Origin: Bacteroides zhangwenhongii
GTDB lineage: Bacteria > Bacteroidota > Bacteroidia > Bacteroidales > Bacteroidaceae
Length of the DNA stretch: 64,000 nucleotides
NCBI RefSeq assembly: GCF_009193325.2
Contig: NZ_CP059856.1
Location: 930,001-994,000, forward strand
Direction: 5' to 3'
The position numbers and the translations under genes are program-made. The notes beneath the pieces are model-generated. The model was not told the origin of the DNA. It searched no databases and was given only the letters and a program-made list of their open reading frames with translations. Each line of letters opens with the position of its first letter. Within the stretch, counting starts at the first letter, position 1. Below are positions 63,201 through 64,000 of this stretch, piece after piece.

Positions 63201-64000
63201 GATTCAAGTTAATGCCCACATACGATGTGAACGGAGAGAAAGGAACGCTTTGGGTATAGATACTGGCATCTCCTCCCGGTTCGAATACACGGGTGGTGAA
63301 AGATGCGTTTAGCATACCCGGCGCATTGGTTGCTGCAGGGAGTTTTAAAGTGACTCCCGCTCTTCCTTCTGCGCTGAGCATTCCGTCAAACACATTTGTC
63401 TTGATGGTAGTGAAATCTGTAGCCGGATTATTGAAAATATACTGTCCGTAGTTTTTAAATTGTGTATTTACTTTAGACAGAGACATCTCTACTTTGGTTT
63501 TCAGATGTGAAGCCGTAGCCCCTGTCAGCCAGGCAGAAGTGAGTGGAGCATAGACTTCTTTGTCTGTTGCTTGAAGAATTCTAGGCAATGCCAACGTTAT
63601 TTTAAGTCGGTTGGGTTTTATTGTTTCGATGCGTATCCCTTTATGGAAAGTCGAACCGCCTACTTTTACGTATGCGTTCCACAGACCGGTAGGAGCATCT
63701 GCCTGAGTAGGGACAGTAAATGTGTAAAAGCCATTCATCCCTTGTGTTGAGATCATTTTGGTATAGAATTGGCCTTTCGGATTGTAGATTTCCAGTGCTA
63801 CCGGATGTTTGTCCGGTATTCTTTTTTCCCGGTCTTCCAGAATGAAAGATATATGTAAGGTGTCTCCCGGTCTCCATACTCCTCTTTCACCATATATAAA
63901 TCCTTTTAAGCCTTTTTGAATATCCTTTCCACCCACATCGAAGCGGCTGACCGATTGCTCTTCACCGTCTGCAACACGTACGTAGGCTTTTTGTCCGTCT
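60217..64000 (-). CDS. Alpha-2-macroglobulin family lipoprotein/periplasmic protein (5' truncated by window)
   Basis: The frame runs open to the window edge, so the N-terminus is missing; at least 1260 residues are present. Visible parts: MG-type beta domains (GFIYGERGVWRPGDTLHI), a bait region, the central A2M domain with FIGPFYLGKGKHQTHTLKLP, the thioester motif Cys-Thr-Glu-Gln (near 61555-61566) in a helical domain (LPNGGFVYWPGNAVADEWISSYTG), and a C-terminal receptor-like domain. Bacterial A2Ms trap proteases in the periplasm and are paired with pbpC. The thioester is intact, so covalent trapping is expected. Confidence 0.92.
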   Translation of the reverse strand, partial: DGQKAYVRVADGEEQSVSRFDVGGKDIQKGLKGFIYGERGVWRPGDTLHISFILEDREKRIPDKHPVALEIYNPKGQFYTKMISTQGMNGFYTFTVPTQADAPTGLWNAYVKVGGSTFHKGIRIETIKPNRLKITLALPRILQATDKEVYAPLTSAWLTGATASHLKTKVEMSLSKVNTQFKNYGQYIFNNPATDFTTIKTNVFDGMLSAEGRAGVTLKLPAATNAPGMLNASFTTRVFEPGGDASIYTQSVPFSPFTSYVGINLNQPKGKYIETDKDHVFDIVTVNPEGQAVSRSNLEYKIYRISWSWWWENNEESFSSYINGTSITPVASGSLQTNNGKASFKFRVDYPNWGRYLVYVKDKESGHATGGTIYVDWPEWRGRSSKSDPSGIKMLAFSLNKDSYEIGETAMAIIPAAANGRALVSIENGSTVLKQEWIEVSSKGDTKYTFKITEEMAPNVYLHISLLQPHAQTVNDLPIRMYGVVPVFVTNSQTILRPQIQMPEVLRPETNFNVTVSEKSGKPMTYTLAIVDDGLLDLTNFKTPDPWNDFYSREALGIRTWDMYDNVLGASAGSYGSLFSTGGDAALKPADAKANRFKPVVKFIGPFYLGKGKHQTHTLKLPMYVGSVRAMVVAGQDGAYGNAEKTAYVRTPLMLLSTLPRVLSIQEEITVPVNIFAMENQVKNVTVSIQVSGGGVQIAGPSQQSLTFNQPGDQLTFFTLKTGNKTGKATIHLTANGGGQQTKETIEIDVRNPNPVVTLRNSQWVEAGQSGEVSYSLSGFSDNNHIQLEVSRIPSVDITRRFDFLYDYQHQCTEQLTSKALPLLFISQFKTVNEQEAEKIKTNVQEAIRQIYARQLPNGGFVYWPGNAVADEWISSYTGMFLTLAQEKGYAVHSNVLNKWKHFQRAAAQNWRMPQDANSWQLWQSELMQAFRLYTLALAGVPEYGAMNRMKEQQGLSIQAKWRLAAAYALTGKMKPAEELVYKTETSVTPYSSMNFIYGSSDRDEAMILETLILMNRERDALQQAKKVSQNLSQEEYFSTQSTAFALMAMGRLAEKLSGTLDFTWTWNGKQQPAVKSAKAVFAKEIPTSSKSGTVSVKNQGKGALGVDIITRTQLLNDTLPAISDNLRMDIRYATLNGTPISAEEIKQGTDFTAVVSISNISETSDYTNLALTHIIPSGWEIYNERMATADTAINYSYQDIRDDRVLTYFNLHRGETKVFTIRLQAAYAGNFILPAVQCEAMYDTTVQARSKAGRTTVSR

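Noticed and set aside
1..64000. CRISPR array, tRNA or rRNA genes
   Set aside because: No regular spaced repeats and no recognisable structural RNA sequence were seen on reading.

Overview
The window looks like a human-gut-type Bacteroides chromosome. The evidence is SusC/SusD pairs, lipoprotein signal peptides ending in Cys followed by acidic residues, Bacteroides-style -7 promoter elements (TAnnTTTG) upstream of several genes, an AT-rich base composition with few Shine-Dalgarno sites, and an IS4-type insertion sequence. The species cannot be fixed from the sequence alone.

The first 43.7 kb is one large carbohydrate-utilisation region, apparently two or more polysaccharide utilisation loci (PULs) joined or nested. 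Segment A (1-14408, all + strand) is an operon: the end of a SusC, a SusD, two IPT/TIG surface glycan-binding lipoproteins that share a C-terminal domain, an alginate-lyase-superfamily lipoprotein, a GH28-like beta-helix enzyme, a giant protein with three GH43-like catalytic domains, and a GH51 arabinofuranosidase. Segment B (14.4-17.6 kb) holds a mannonate dehydratase and an SDR of the D-mannonate oxidoreductase type, divergent from an AraC regulator. This is the lower pathway for D-glucuronate. Segment C (18.0-26.8 kb) adds a GH97, a secreted alpha/beta-hydrolase, a GH127/GH146-type beta-L-arabinofuranosidase and a serine beta-lactamase-like/alpha-beta-hydrolase fusion. A HipA-like kinase/DUF3037 pair sits inside it on the opposite strand. 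Segment D (27.0-43.7 kb) starts with a membrane-spanning beta-propeller/AraC regulator that lacks kinase and receiver domains. A 950-bp gene-free stretch, an ECF sigma factor without an anti-sigma partner, and a second SusC/SusD pair follow. The segment continues with an IS4-type element in an evident target-site duplication, an Ig-like (Big_2) lipoprotein, a second alginate-lyase-like paralogue, a GH43 and a GH88 unsaturated uronyl hydrolase.

Taken together (inference), the target is a plant or host glycan rich in arabinose, in both alpha- and beta-L-arabinofuranosyl forms, that also carries a uronic acid, probably glucuronic. Lyases or GH28 would cut the backbone. GH43, GH51, GH97 and GH127 would trim side chains. 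GH88 would release the unsaturated uronate. The mannonate genes would feed the uronic acid to 2-keto-3-deoxygluconate.

From 43.8 kb to the end the content is mostly ordinary chromosomal genes: an NlpE-like lipoprotein, a CNNM/CorC transporter-type protein, an M48 protease with a TonB-dependent receptor, an esterase, a DUF4595-type lipoprotein with an S41-family protein whose catalytic Ser seems to be missing, mnmA, a RelE-type toxin-antitoxin pair, a LuxR-type response regulator, a DUF4251 protein, an NhaC antiporter, a small membrane protein, and a pbpC/alpha-2-macroglobulin pair that runs off the right edge. I saw no rRNA, tRNA or CRISPR array.
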